From Arthrobacter terricola (GTDB lineage Bacteria > Actinomycetota > Actinomycetes > Actinomycetales > Micrococcaceae): 64,000 bases of DNA. The DNA is taken from the NCBI RefSeq assembly GCF_004354015.1, contig NZ_SMRU01000028.1:1-64000 (forward strand), read 5' to 3'. The position numbers and the translations under genes were made by a program. Below, one piece after another: positions 27,671 through 37,268 of this stretch. Under the pieces are notes generated by a model. It was given only the letters and a program-made list of their open reading frames with translations, made no database searches and was not told the origin of the DNA. The first letter of the stretch is position 1, and the number at the start of each line of letters is the position of its first letter.

Positions 27671-28621
27671 ATGAACGTCAGGCGCGCCGCCGCGGTTGCT
27701 CGGGGCAGACTTCTTCAAGGCGTCCTCGGTTACGCCAATCGCGGGAACGGACCAGGCCTGCATCCTTGGAACCGTTACGTCGCATTAGGGGACTCGTTCA
27801 CTGAAGGGGTGGGTGATCCGGAACCGGGCCACCCTGGAGGTTTGCGCGGCTGGGCCGACCGTGTTGCCGAAGAACTCAGTAAGGACCACCCGAGCTTCGT
27901 CTACGCCAACCTTGCCGTGCGAGGCCTGCTTCTGGAGCAGATCCTTTACGAGCAGACCGGGCCGGCGCTGGCGCTGAAGCCTGACCTGATCTCTCTTTCG
28001 GCCGGCGGGAATGACTTGGTTTTCCGCGGCAGCGATCCGGACAAGCTCGCAGCCAAACTCGATGCCGGGGTGGAACAACTGAGTTCCACCGGCGCTACTT
28101 TGGTGCTGTTCACCGGTCCGGATTGGGGAGCGACCCCACTGTTGGGACGCAACCGCGCCAAAGTGGCGATTTTCAACGAGAACATCCGCATCATCGCCCG
28201 GCGCCACGACGCGGTGGTAGCTGACCTGTGGGCCCTGACGCAGCTGAGGGAGCCTCGCATGTGGGATCCGGACCGCCTGCATCTCTCACCCATGGGGAAC
28301 TACACGGTCGCCGCCATGGTGCTGGATGCCCTTCACGTTCCCCACACGCTCCAGCACGTGCAGCCCGGGGACTTGCCGGAAAGAAGCTGGCGCCAGCCCA
28401 GGGCAGGAGACCTCGTCTGGGCACGGCAGTACCTGATTCCTTGGGCGCTGAGTCGCCTGGGCCCCCATGCTGCAGAGAAGGAGCTCAGGGCGAAACGCCC
28501 GGAAGCGGTGCCCGTGTTCGGTGCCGGAAGGCCGGCCGGGGCGCTCCCTGCGGGGCTCGTTCCTGTGACCGCGGAGGCCGGACCAGGGGATGCGTCGGTG
28601 GTCCCCGGCCGCGCCGCTTGA
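27671..28621 (+). CDS. SGNH/GDSL-family hydrolase
   Basis: A 316-residue esterase-type protein. Block I is YVALGDSFTEGVGD (catalytic Ser, about residue 43), block III is ISLSAGGNDLVF, and the Asp-His pair is in DPDRLHLSPMG. Such enzymes hydrolyse esters, often of lipids or acetylated sugars. There is no signal peptide, so it is cytosolic. The C-terminal 60 residues are Pro/Ala/Arg-rich and probably disordered. Confidence 0.88.
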   Translation: MNVRRAAAVARGRLLQGVLGYANRGNGPGLHPWNRYVALGDSFTEGVGDPEPGHPGGLRGWADRVAEELSKDHPSFVYANLAVRGLLLEQILYEQTGPALALKPDLISLSAGGNDLVFRGSDPDKLAAKLDAGVEQLSSTGATLVLFTGPDWGATPLLGRNRAKVAIFNENIRIIARRHDAVVADLWALTQLREPRMWDPDRLHLSPMGNYTVAAMVLDALHVPHTLQHVQPGDLPERSWRQPRAGDLVWARQYLIPWALSRLGPHAAEKELRAKRPEAVPVFGAGRPAGALPAGLVPVTAEAGPGDASVVPGRAA

Positions 28622-28910
28622 GCTGTTCCAGGTACCCGTCGCTTCCGCGTCCAAGCCGTTGGACGCGCCGGCTGTCCCTGGCCGGATGCCAGTGGACCGG
28701 ACCCGCTGACGGTGAAGCGCGGAGGCCGCAGCGGAAGAAGTGAAGACCGCAGAGTCGAGGTCATTGATCCCGGAGCTCAAGAACCTTCGGGACGACGGGT
28801 AGAAAATAGTCCGGAACCAAAGCTCCGCCGTGGTGACGTCTCATTCCCGCCGCACACGGATCCCGGATGACCGCAGAGCCCGGTCGAGGATCCCTCAGCG
28901 CGACACGTCG

Positions 28911-30044
28911 CTAGTGGTGGAAAAGGCGTAGCCCGGTTTGAATATGGGTGATGCCGAAGCTGCGGGCGGCGTCCGTGACTTCTCCGGTTCGAGTTGAGCC
29001 GCCGGGCTCAACGATGGTCGAGACGCCGTACTCGGCGGCATGTTCGACGTTGTCGCGGAACGGCAGGTATCCATCGGAGGCCATTGTGACTCCGCGCAGT
29101 TCCGCGGCCCACTCGTGCCGCCACGAGGAGTCGTCGTAGCGGGTCCGGGCTTCGCTCCCGAAGAGCGTTTCGAACTCACGCAACTGTCCGGAGGTCATCT
29201 CATGCCCCGCGAATCGGATCTGCCAATTCAGTAGGTCTTGGCGGCCCATCTCTGACACTGCCAGAAGGTCGTTGACGAAGGGATGACGACGCAACCACCA
29301 AGTGCGGGCTTTCGCGCCTGCGAGCCGGACGCAGTCGACGCGATTCTGCTGTCCGGCACCGATGCCGATCGCGGCGCCGTCGCGCACGAACGCGACCGAG
29401 TTCGACTGCGTGTACCGGAGCGTGACCAGTCCGAGGAGCGCGTCGATCCGCTGGTCCGCATCAAGGGTGCCGTCGTCCGGCAACGCGGCCCACAGGTCTG
29501 CGGTATCCCGGTCCTGTTCTATGGTCACACCCAACACATCGCGTCGCTCCCTCGTCGGCGGCACGCCCTGCGCGTCTGCCTCGAGCACGAGGAACCGTCC
29601 GGACCGCTTCGAGGCCAGCTCGCCGGCGACGCCGGACTCGAACCCTGGGGCGATCACGGCGTCGCAGATGACAGTCCGCAAGAACTGCGCGGTCTCCATG
29701 TCCACCGGGCGCGAGAGCGCGACAACGTCACCGAACGAAGACTTCGGATCGGCGTCTCGGGCGCGCACGTATGCCGAGAGCAGGCTTTTGGCCTCGGTAC
29801 CCTTCACGCGCCATACCGCGGCAGCGACAGGTTCGACCTCGCCCGCGATCGCCACCCCGGCAGGTGAGACGTGTTTGAACGATGCGGCCGCGGGGCGAGC
29901 TGTCACGGCCTCCGCTTCGCGCACAAGCTCGAAGGCGTTGAGCGCGTCGAGGTAGTTGATCATCGACGGCTCGCCGTTGATAACGCGAGTCCCGTCACGC
30001 CCGATGACCATGGCCTGCTGATGAGGGTTCATTCCGTAGCGCAC
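28911..30044 (-). CDS. Stand-alone AICAR formyltransferase (PurH C-terminal-like)
   Basis: A 377-residue protein corresponding to the AICAR transformylase half of PurH: LRYGMNPHQ-type start, AAASFKHVSPAGVAIAG (catalytic Lys-His region), SAYVRARDADPKSSFGDVVA, and SDGYLPFRDNVEHAAEYGV near the end. It formylates AICAR with 10-formyl-THF in purine synthesis. The IMP cyclohydrolase domain is missing. The GTG start at 30044 has GGAGA seven bases upstream. A normal bifunctional PurH probably exists elsewhere, making this a paralogue. Confidence 0.87.
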   Translation of the reverse strand: MRYGMNPHQQAMVIGRDGTRVINGEPSMINYLDALNAFELVREAEAVTARPAAASFKHVSPAGVAIAGEVEPVAAAVWRVKGTEAKSLLSAYVRARDADPKSSFGDVVALSRPVDMETAQFLRTVICDAVIAPGFESGVAGELASKRSGRFLVLEADAQGVPPTRERRDVLGVTIEQDRDTADLWAALPDDGTLDADQRIDALLGLVTLRYTQSNSVAFVRDGAAIGIGAGQQNRVDCVRLAGAKARTWWLRRHPFVNDLLAVSEMGRQDLLNWQIRFAGHEMTSGQLREFETLFGSEARTRYDDSSWRHEWAAELRGVTMASDGYLPFRDNVEHAAEYGVSTIVEPGGSTRTGEVTDAARSFGITHIQTGLRLFHH

Positions 30045-30652
30045 GCGTGTCTCCTATCCAATCGGAAAGAAGGACACCCAGACGGTCGATGTCGCTCATA
30101 TGCTCCACGCCGGTCAGTCCGGCCACGCCAGTCGCACTCCAAGGTTACCCTGCCCGGCTGGCCGGGGACCGAGATGAGCGCCCGCAAGCCGGTCCTCCGC
30201 CGGGCGCCGCCCAGCAGTCTTATGCCCTTCTTCAGATCCTCGTGGTTCTACCGCTGCCGGATTCCCGTATACCCCGCCCGACATAAAGCCCGGTGACGGT
30301 GCCCTGAACGCAACACACATCCGGTAGTCTCTCATCGGTTACGCTCGCTTCTCCGCCGCCTCGAAGAACGTCACCGGCAGCTGTGCCCTAAACCCCGAGA
30401 AAAGCTCCGCGCAGAGCAGCACGATTGGCCGAGGCCGCTTGAAGCCGAGCCCACCGAATTAGTTTCCGAACAGCCTAAGAAAGCGCCGGCAGAGCAAAAT
30501 AGAAGCCCCGTCCCAGCCAGGTTCAATGGCTGAGACGGGGCTTTCACAGTGCTGGATGAGATCGGACGGCGGCGATATCCCGCGGGGGCGTGGTCGAACG
30601 TCCGGTAGGCACGCTCTGTACCTTGAGGCAGGGTGACCAGGTCGCCGGACAG
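30045..30652. other. Boundary spacer
   Basis: A 608-base gene-poor region between the chromosome-like part and the replication-gene part of the window. It holds the bidirectional terminator at 30504-30544. No tRNA or attachment-site repeat was recognised, so I cannot prove that it is an element boundary. Confidence 0.4.
30504..30544. terminator. Bidirectional terminator hairpin
   Basis: AAGCCCCGTC (30504-30513) pairs with GACGGGGCTT (30535-30544); the inner CCAGCC/GGCTGAG region extends the stem. T-rich sequence follows on both strands. It would stop the long minus-strand transcript of the replication region. Confidence 0.7.
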
Positions 30653-30832
30653 TTATTTCCGACGGCCCGCGTCCCGGACAGGTCCATAGCGTTCCGACGA
30701 CGGTGAGTGGACGACTGTGGTGCCTGCGATGATCCAGTCGGACCGGCCGGGCGTGTCGTCGGGGTCATCGGACCGGGCGGCGCGGTCGGCGTCGAACAGG
30801 GCGTCGGGAACAGTGGTGGCAGTCTCAAACAT
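30653..30832 (-). CDS. Small acidic protein, unknown
   Basis: A 59-residue protein (FETATTVPDALFDADRAARS, then DWIIAGTTVVHSPSSERYG) starting at ATG 30832 with AAGGAG upstream. Last gene of the minus-strand series. No family was recognised. Confidence 0.5.
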   Translation of the reverse strand: MFETATTVPDALFDADRAARSDDPDDTPGRSDWIIAGTTVVHSPSSERYGPVRDAGRRK

Positions 30833-30958
30833 TGTTGGCTGGCTCCTTCGTGTGGTGGCCTGGATCTCCGGACGGCGGCGTTGATCGGACGGCATCGGGC
30901 TGGTCGCCGTTGGTTGACGGCGGGAATTGATGAGGAGGGATGTGCCGCGGGCCAGGGT

Positions 30959-31384
30959 TCAGGCCGCATCCAAGTGGACAAGTCCTTTTCTGAATCCCAG
31001 GATTTCGGCGTCCACCCCGGATCCGGCGTGACCGGCGAGGATCACGCGCGCGATCCTCCGGCATTCGGCCGGCGAGGCGGTGACGAACATCGGAGGTATC
31101 TCGAGCCTCGGGCCTTTGAATGTGCACGCTTTGTGGTCGTAGGGCGTCATGAACCTTCGGTCGCCTTCGGCGCTGAACCAGGCGGTTGAGTAGGTCAGGC
31201 GCGCCCACCTGAGTTCCTCAGGCACAGGATCGTTGCGGGAATAGGCCAGCCCTTTCCGGTAGAGAACGCAGCGGACGGCGCGGCACTGCTCCTTCATCTC
31301 CTGCCACAGCATCAGATGGAGGTTCTTTGCGCAGGCCGCGACCGCGTCAGGGGTCCCGGCCGGCAGGGTATAAACAGGTGACAT
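30959..31384 (-). CDS. Small protein of the replication region, unknown
   Basis: A 141-residue soluble protein starting at ATG 31384 (SPVYTLPAGTPDAVAACAKN). Tracts such as KEQCRAVRCVLYRKGLAYSR and RRIARVILAGHAGSGVDAEI look genuine, but I recognise no family. It follows the 206-residue gene by 31 bases and is probably cotranscribed. Confidence 0.6.
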   Translation of the reverse strand: MSPVYTLPAGTPDAVAACAKNLHLMLWQEMKEQCRAVRCVLYRKGLAYSRNDPVPEELRWARLTYSTAWFSAEGDRRFMTPYDHKACTFKGPRLEIPPMFVTASPAECRRIARVILAGHAGSGVDAEILGFRKGLVHLDAA

Positions 31385-31415
31385 CGTTGATACCTCGTTC
31401 GCGGTTAATTGACCT

Positions 31416-32036
31416 TCAGAGCACCTGCAGCAGGCGGCCCGCCGGAGCGTACATGCCCGAGGCTTCGTTCCAGGCCGACTCCGTGAGCATGATGTTCGCA
31501 GGGGTGAGCAGGGCGCCGAGCAGCGAGGCGAGACGCTGTTCGGTGTCGGGGCTGATCCCGGGCTGTTTCTCCTGGCCGGGAAAGAACGTCCCGACCCTTT
31601 GGAGGAGGCCGGCATGCCTGGCCTCGCGGCTCGGGAAGTGCTCGGCAATGGTGCGGCCCGCGCCCGGGCCGTAGTCGGTGATCACGGAAAAGAGCATGGC
31701 GGGGCCATTCAGCAAGGGCGTTGCGGGTTTCTTGTGCGTGGTACTGGCGTAGATGTTCACGCCCCAGCGACGGCAGAGCTTGGCGACGGCGTCCAGCACC
31801 AGATCCGGAGGCGCGCTCGGGCGTGACCGGACCAGGATGTTGATTTCGCCGGCGTCGACCATCGGGTAGGTGCCGCCGCCGGTGAGAAGGGCCGTGCACA
31901 TACGCAGCCGCTCCTTGGGCGAACCGGCGTGGTCGTGGAAGACGATCCTGTCCCGGTGCAGGACGATCAGGTCGTACGTGGAGCCGGGGTCATCGACGAG
32001 AGCGTCGGCGTGGTCCCGGGAGTCGACGGTGGTCAT
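31416..32036 (-). CDS. Unknown protein downstream of the SF1 helicase
   Basis: A 206-residue soluble protein starting at ATG 32036, with AGGAGCGACC upstream. It contains strand-like YDLIVLHRDRIVFHDHAGS and a helical C-terminal half (EQRLASLLGALLTPANIMLT). It starts 126 bases after the helicase stop on the same strand. Not recognised; possibly an accessory factor of the same operon. Confidence 0.6.
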   Translation of the reverse strand: MTTVDSRDHADALVDDPGSTYDLIVLHRDRIVFHDHAGSPKERLRMCTALLTGGGTYPMVDAGEINILVRSRPSAPPDLVLDAVAKLCRRWGVNIYASTTHKKPATPLLNGPAMLFSVITDYGPGAGRTIAEHFPSREARHAGLLQRVGTFFPGQEKQPGISPDTEQRLASLLGALLTPANIMLTESAWNEASGMYAPAGRLLQVL

Positions 32037-32162
32037 GGGTCGCTCCTGCTGTCGAAGGGCCGGCGGCCCTGGTCGGGTAATTTTGATGGAACGCGCTAGG
32101 GCTGCGGCGAGCCGGAAAGACCCTCCACAGCCCGGCGTTCCGGCGGAACCGGCGGACACTGA

Positions 32163-34964
32163 TCAGACGCGGGCCAGCCCGGCGTCCTCGGAGGTGTCGG
32201 CCTCCCCCGTCCCGTCGTCGAGCAGATCGGGGTCGATGCCGGCGGCACGGGCGGCCGCCAGCTTGTCCCGTTCAGTGAGCAGCGTGATGATCCGCTGATG
32301 GCTGGATTCGATTGCCGGGTTCTTCACGGTGCCGTAGGAGAGGATGTACTCGCTCTTTTTGGCCCGCGTGAAAGCAACGTAGAACATCCGCCGGGCCTCC
32401 TGCGACATCGGCGCGGCCTCCTTGTGGAGGACCACGACGTTGTCGAATTCGAGGCCTTTCGCCCCATGGATGGTGGAAACGATCAGCTCGGCGTCGCTCG
32501 CGGTGTTCTTCGCCTTCTGTTCACGGTTGCGCTGGTTGGTCAGCGACTGGCGCACGGCGTTGTGACGGATCTCGAACTGCAGCAGGTTGTCCCGCAGCCG
32601 GTCGAAGAAGTCACCGTGCGCCAGCGTGCCCTGCAGGCACAGCTGCTCCCAGCCGCGGATGACCCGGGCGTTGGCCGTCCACCAGGTGGAGACCATGCCC
32701 AGCACGGCATCGGCGACCTTTTTGTTCCCGGCGTTCTTCGTGAGCTTGTCCATGTTGTCCTTGATGCCCTGGGCCACGACGAACGAGGCGTTGGAGGGCT
32801 GGACCTGGAGGACGTCGTTCCAGAAGAACTTGATGTACTTGGAGAAGACGTCCGTGGCGAACACCTTCTCGCTGACCAGGTTGGCGACGTGCTTGTCCGG
32901 GTAGTGCTGTTCGAGCGCGTCCTGGATGACGGCGACTTCACGGCGCGAGTAGGCAATGAACGCGACCTGTTCGCCGCGGGCAAGGCAGGTGTCGACATAC
33001 TCGCGGCAGACCGTGCGGGACACGATGCCGTGCAGCTCGTCGTTGACGAAGCCGTTCAGCCTGGAGACCGTGCGGTAGTCGAGGGCGACCGTGTCCTGGA
33101 AGGATTTGGCCGTAGGAACCGCCAGGGAGTTCGCCTGCAGCCGGATGCCGGCGAACTGGTTGGTCTCCAGGTCACCGAGCACGACGTTGGCGAAGTCCAG
33201 GATTTCCTGGTTGCTCCGGTAGTTCGTCGTCAACTTGAAGGTCGAGAAGACCCCCGAGCCTTCCAGGGTGTTGAGCGCGCGCGGGTTCGCCGAACGGAAC
33301 TCGTACAGAGTCTGGGAGGCGTCGCCGACGATGAACAGGCTCTGCGCGTGCTTGCTGATGTACTTCAGCACGTAGATGAACTCGAAGATCGAGTTGTCCT
33401 GCACCTCGTCGATGATCAGGTACCGGCACGCGACGTGCGCCGGCTCGGCCATCGTATCGATCCGCTGGTAGGCGATGACGATCTCCAGTTCCAGCGAGGT
33501 CTGCCCGATCGTGTCGAGCAGGGCAATCACTTCGTCGAAGTGGTTCTCGATGAAGGTGTTCAGGGCCGTCATCGCACCGGTCTTGTTCTGGTCGACCTCC
33601 AGCAGGCGCATCCGGAACCCGGCAGCGAAGGTGCTCCTCGGATAGAAGATGTCGATGCTGTTGATGATCGTGTCGATGCTGGACAGCTCGTGCGTCGGAT
33701 GGTTCAGCTGGTAGATGTCATTGATCATCCGGGCGATGGTCATCGAGCCGACGTCGGGGTTCTTGTCGGTGATGTGGTCGGCGGCGGCGTTGGTGAAGCT
33801 CAGCACGGTCACCTCGGACGCGTCGACGCCGCACTGTTCCAGGTACTTGATGCGTTCCAGGATCACTCGGGACTTGCCCGTTCCGGCACCTGCCTGCACC
33901 ATCACGAGCGGCTCGTGGCTGCTCAGGGCGGCACGCTGCTGGACGGACAGGTGCGCGGCCATCGCCGGAGCACCGGCCGGGACGGCCGGAGTGGTCAGCC
34001 GGGGCTTCATCTTTTCCAGGTGATACAGGGTGTGGCTCATCAGCAGGTTGAGGTTCTGCTTGGACAGCGCGGCGGCGGTGGCTTCGTCGAAGCCCGTCTC
34101 GATCGCCCGGTGTATGGTGCGGTAGGCCTCCAGGGGAACGTTGTAGGTCTCCAGGTAGCGCAGCTGCACAGCCAGGGCGTTGAGCTGCGTGCGGGAAGGA
34201 TCCGCGGGAAGAGCCTCGATGTAGGCGGTGATCTCATCGGCGATCTCCTCCGAATCCCAGATTTCGGCCTGGCGCGTGATGCGGTCGTGGATGTTGAACC
34301 CGTTGGCCAGCCAGTCGGCGAGGGCATCCGGGTCCAGGTCGGTGAGGCCGGCAGCGCCAAGGGCATCCGTGACGAAGCCCCGGGCGTTGGCCAGCGGATC
34401 GACATCCCAGGAAACGACGACGGTCTCGTCGGGGCTGCGGCGTCCGGCGGAGGCCGGTGCGATGCGGGCGCGGGCGGGGACAGCGGCGCCCTTCCTGAGG
34501 AAGAACAGCTCCATCCGGTACTGGACGATGAAGTCGCGGGTGGTTTTCGGCGTGCCGCTGCTGGTGTCACCGTTGGCATCTTCGAAGAGTTTCGCCGCCT
34601 GCGGGGTCATGTCGAAGAAGACGTCCCAGTCGCTGGAGCCGGTCGTGATGGCGCAACGGTCCCGGGCGTCGGGGGTGGCGAGCGTGAAGGCGCCGCCGGT
34701 CCCGAGTGCCGCGCGCAGGACCGGCGCGAACGGCAGGCTCACCGTCGTGATGCCGTGCTGCGTCGAGGTGGACTTGGTCTCGACATGGTCGACGGCAGCC
34801 GCGATGTAGGCGCTGTTGTTCGCGCTGACGGTCGGGCGCAGGGCGCCGTGCAGCAGGCCGGTTTTGTGCTTGCCGTTGCCGGTAAGCTTCGAGGAGAAGA
34901 ATTTCGGGTCGACAGTCCTTGCGACCGGCGTGGTGAGATCGATGTCGTCGAGCAGGAGAGGCAT
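32163..34964 (-). CDS. UvrD/Rep-like SF1A DNA helicase with a novel N-terminal domain
   Basis: A 933-residue protein. Residues 340-930 form a UvrD-type helicase: Q-motif-like LSVQQRAAL, Walker A AGAGTGKS (358-365), DEVQD (519-523), GDASQTLYEFRSA (547-559), NYRSN (581-585), then STIHGAKGLEFDNVVVLHK and RRMFYVAFTRAKK for motifs V and VI. It should translocate 3'-5' on ssDNA. The first 330 residues match nothing I know and resemble no nuclease. This helicase follows the Clp-like gene (274-base spacer with tandem hairpins), and the replication-type genes share its strand. All helicase motifs are intact. Confidence 0.9.
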   Translation of the reverse strand: MPLLLDDIDLTTPVARTVDPKFFSSKLTGNGKHKTGLLHGALRPTVSANNSAYIAAAVDHVETKSTSTQHGITTVSLPFAPVLRAALGTGGAFTLATPDARDRCAITTGSSDWDVFFDMTPQAAKLFEDANGDTSSGTPKTTRDFIVQYRMELFFLRKGAAVPARARIAPASAGRRSPDETVVVSWDVDPLANARGFVTDALGAAGLTDLDPDALADWLANGFNIHDRITRQAEIWDSEEIADEITAYIEALPADPSRTQLNALAVQLRYLETYNVPLEAYRTIHRAIETGFDEATAAALSKQNLNLLMSHTLYHLEKMKPRLTTPAVPAGAPAMAAHLSVQQRAALSSHEPLVMVQAGAGTGKSRVILERIKYLEQCGVDASEVTVLSFTNAAADHITDKNPDVGSMTIARMINDIYQLNHPTHELSSIDTIINSIDIFYPRSTFAAGFRMRLLEVDQNKTGAMTALNTFIENHFDEVIALLDTIGQTSLELEIVIAYQRIDTMAEPAHVACRYLIIDEVQDNSIFEFIYVLKYISKHAQSLFIVGDASQTLYEFRSANPRALNTLEGSGVFSTFKLTTNYRSNQEILDFANVVLGDLETNQFAGIRLQANSLAVPTAKSFQDTVALDYRTVSRLNGFVNDELHGIVSRTVCREYVDTCLARGEQVAFIAYSRREVAVIQDALEQHYPDKHVANLVSEKVFATDVFSKYIKFFWNDVLQVQPSNASFVVAQGIKDNMDKLTKNAGNKKVADAVLGMVSTWWTANARVIRGWEQLCLQGTLAHGDFFDRLRDNLLQFEIRHNAVRQSLTNQRNREQKAKNTASDAELIVSTIHGAKGLEFDNVVVLHKEAAPMSQEARRMFYVAFTRAKKSEYILSYGTVKNPAIESSHQRIITLLTERDKLAAARAAGIDPDLLDDGTGEADTSEDAGLARV

Positions 34965-35183
34965 GGCGCACGCTTTCCGTTGATGGCGAATGGCTGGATG
35001 GCACTACGCAGGACACCGCGGTGCCGTGCGAACGACGTTTGGCACGGAGTGCTCCCGTCCGTTGGTGGGGCTGTGCTGTGCCGGGTCGATGACTCCGTGC
35101 ACGAGACCGAAGAACCGCAGGGACGACGCCGGCCACGGACCGCCTTTCAGGCAGCCGGTGGCCCGTGTTTCCCGTACCGCCCG

Positions 35184-35230
35184 ACGGGGCCGGAAGGCCC
35201 CGTACACCGCGCGCCGGAGGCAGCGCGCGG
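35184..35230. other. Tandem GC hairpins between Clp-like and helicase genes
   Basis: ACGGGGCC-ggaa-GGCCCCGT (35184-35203, GNRA-type loop on the plus strand) is directly followed by CCGCGCGC-cggaggca-GCGCGCGG (35207-35230). There is no T-run, so these look like mRNA-stabilising or processing structures between two cotranscribed genes rather than a full terminator. Confidence 0.55.
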
Positions 35231-35238
35231 TGATCCGG

Positions 35239-37191
35239 TCAGAGCTGCTCCCCTGCCGCCGCGTCCTGCGCCGGCACCAGCACCCCGGGAGCAGAAGCGT
35301 TCTGCTGGGCACCCCGGGCTGCCAGCAGGCGGTCTTCGATCCAGGTGCGGATGGCTCGGGCTGCGGGACGGGCGCCGTGTTCGCGGACGAAGCTCTGCTC
35401 GAGAATCACCCTGAGGTCCGACGCCGGGATGGCCGGCGGCAAAGCGTGGGCCAGCCGCGGCCTCGCCTCGAGGATCCGTTCGCGCTGCTGGACGTAGTGC
35501 GAGGAGAGGATCCTGCCGTAGCTGTCCTCGTCGATCGGGTTGAATCCGATCACCAGCGAGAACCGGCCCAGCAGCTCGGCGTCGAAGACCTGGGCCAGCG
35601 CCGTGTTCAGGCTCCGGTGCGACACCGTCTTCGGGCCGGTGCCGAAGCCGGTCTGCCTGCCGTCCAGTGACTCCCGCGCCGCGTTGGTGGTGGCGATGAC
35701 CAGGGCCTTGGAGAAGTCGATTCTCTTTCCCCTCGCGGTGGTGATGAACCCCTCGTCCAGGGCCTGCAGGAACAGGCGCTGGACCGCGCGGTCCGCTTTC
35801 TCGAATTCGTCGAGCAGGACCACCCGGTGCGGGTTGGACTCCAGGGAGTCGAACGGAAGCTCGGCGTTCGAGTCCGAGCCGATGTACCCGGCAGGCGCAC
35901 CGACGATCCGGGACATCGAGGATTCGTGGTGGAATTCGGTCATGTTGAGGATGACCGGCTCCTGGCCGGTCACCTGCCCGGCGATGATCTTCGCGGACGC
36001 GGTCTTGCCGACGCCGGAGGCGCCGGCGAAAAGCCAGGCGATCGGTGCGGTCCGCGGGAAGACGTCCAGCTCTTCGCGGCCGACGCGGTCCACCAGCGTG
36101 TCGAGGACCGGGTCCTGGCCCTGCAGATGCCGGTGCAGGCTTGCCCTCAACCCGGCGACGTCGACGCTGTGCTTGACGGTGGTGCCGGTGAGCATGCGGC
36201 GGGCGACGTCGACAACCCGTGCTTCGGTCAGCGGCACGCATGCGATCGCCTGCAGTGCCTGCACGGTGGCGTTGTCGCCGGAGGCCTGGGCCGTGGCCAT
36301 CAGGCGCTTCTGTTCAAGCACACGGTCCGCCATCGCCCGGTCCAGGAGGGTGATCGCGTTGTCGGGCCGGTGTGAACCCGTGCCGGCGTTCATGTTCTCG
36401 TCGGCGATGCGGACGATGGCCGGGAGCACCTCGTCGGCGACGCTGATCCGGTGCGTGTAGTGTGCCAGCATGCCCGGCCGGATCCGGGCGAGGATGTCGA
36501 TGGTCTGTGCCGGGGTCAGTTCGTCGACGACCAGCCTGGAAAACCGGCGCTTGAAGGCCGGGTCATCGTCCAGGGACCGGGCTTCCTGCGTCGTGGTCGC
36601 GCCGATGACCTGCAGGTCGCCGCGGGCCATGGCGGGCTTGAGGATCTGTGCGATCTTGCCGTAGGTGCCGCTCTCGGCGCCGGCGGTGAGCTGGTGCACT
36701 TCGTCCATGAACAGGATGACCTTGTTCTTCGGATCCGAGGCGAAGTCGAGGATCGATTTCACCTTCTGCTCCAGGGCGCCGACCAGGGAGGAGCCGGCCA
36801 CGAGGTTGGAGAGCGGAAGCTCGAAGACGGTGTGGGTTTTCAGCTGGTCCGGAATGAGCGTGTCGCCGAGCGCGATGCGCCGTGCGATGTCCTCGACGAT
36901 CTTCGTCTTGCCCACGCCGGCGGGTCCGACCAGCAGTGCGTTCGGCTTGGTCCTGCCGATGAGGACGGACAGCGTCTGTTCGATGAGGCGGTCGCGGAAC
37001 AGCGTGGGTTCGGCGTTGACGAACCGCTCGTTGTAATTGACGAGCATCTCTTCGGCCGCGGCTGTGTCATCGCCGGCGCTCACCGGCATGCCGGAGAACG
37101 GGAAGACCGGCGGGAGTCCGGCCCCGCCGCCAGGTCCGTGGGGCGGGGCTGCGTCGTCGTCGGTGCTGCCGGTGAAGTTGGACAGTCCCAT
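35239..37191 (-). CDS. ClpA/ClpB-like double AAA+ unfoldase
   Basis: A 650-residue Hsp100-type protein. D1 has Walker A GPAGVGKT (89-96), the pore-loop region SSLVGALEQKVKSIL and Walker B FMDEVH (161-166). D2 has GASGVGKT (390-397), pore loop GAPAGYIGSD (431-440, Tyr436) and Walker B VVLLDEFEKA (457-466). The N-domain is replaced by a Gly/Pro-rich leader, the ClpB M-domain is absent, and I see no ClpP-docking loop. It probably unfolds or remodels protein or DNA complexes without a peptidase. It lies 77 bases from the VWA gene, part of a MoxR-VWA-Clp block. Confidence 0.88.
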   Translation of the reverse strand: MGLSNFTGSTDDDAAPPHGPGGGAGLPPVFPFSGMPVSAGDDTAAAEEMLVNYNERFVNAEPTLFRDRLIEQTLSVLIGRTKPNALLVGPAGVGKTKIVEDIARRIALGDTLIPDQLKTHTVFELPLSNLVAGSSLVGALEQKVKSILDFASDPKNKVILFMDEVHQLTAGAESGTYGKIAQILKPAMARGDLQVIGATTTQEARSLDDDPAFKRRFSRLVVDELTPAQTIDILARIRPGMLAHYTHRISVADEVLPAIVRIADENMNAGTGSHRPDNAITLLDRAMADRVLEQKRLMATAQASGDNATVQALQAIACVPLTEARVVDVARRMLTGTTVKHSVDVAGLRASLHRHLQGQDPVLDTLVDRVGREELDVFPRTAPIAWLFAGASGVGKTASAKIIAGQVTGQEPVILNMTEFHHESSMSRIVGAPAGYIGSDSNAELPFDSLESNPHRVVLLDEFEKADRAVQRLFLQALDEGFITTARGKRIDFSKALVIATTNAARESLDGRQTGFGTGPKTVSHRSLNTALAQVFDAELLGRFSLVIGFNPIDEDSYGRILSSHYVQQRERILEARPRLAHALPPAIPASDLRVILEQSFVREHGARPAARAIRTWIEDRLLAARGAQQNASAPGVLVPAQDAAAGEQL

Positions 37192-37268
37192 GGCTGTGCT
37201 CCGTTTCGTAGTGAAGTGAGAGTTCTCGGAAGGCCCCGGAGGCCAAGCGGCACCGTGCCGGCGGGGGC

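Noticed and set aside
30300..30500. Possible tRNA or attachment site at the boundary.
   Set aside because: No cloverleaf or TTCGA-type T-arm with matching acceptor stem could be built, and no long direct repeat was found.
32298..35414. A 1038-codon plus-strand open frame opposite the SF1 helicase.
   Set aside because: It mirrors the helicase gene in GC-rich DNA; its product is Val/Asp/Gly/Arg-rich with no known motif, while the minus strand carries all helicase motifs.
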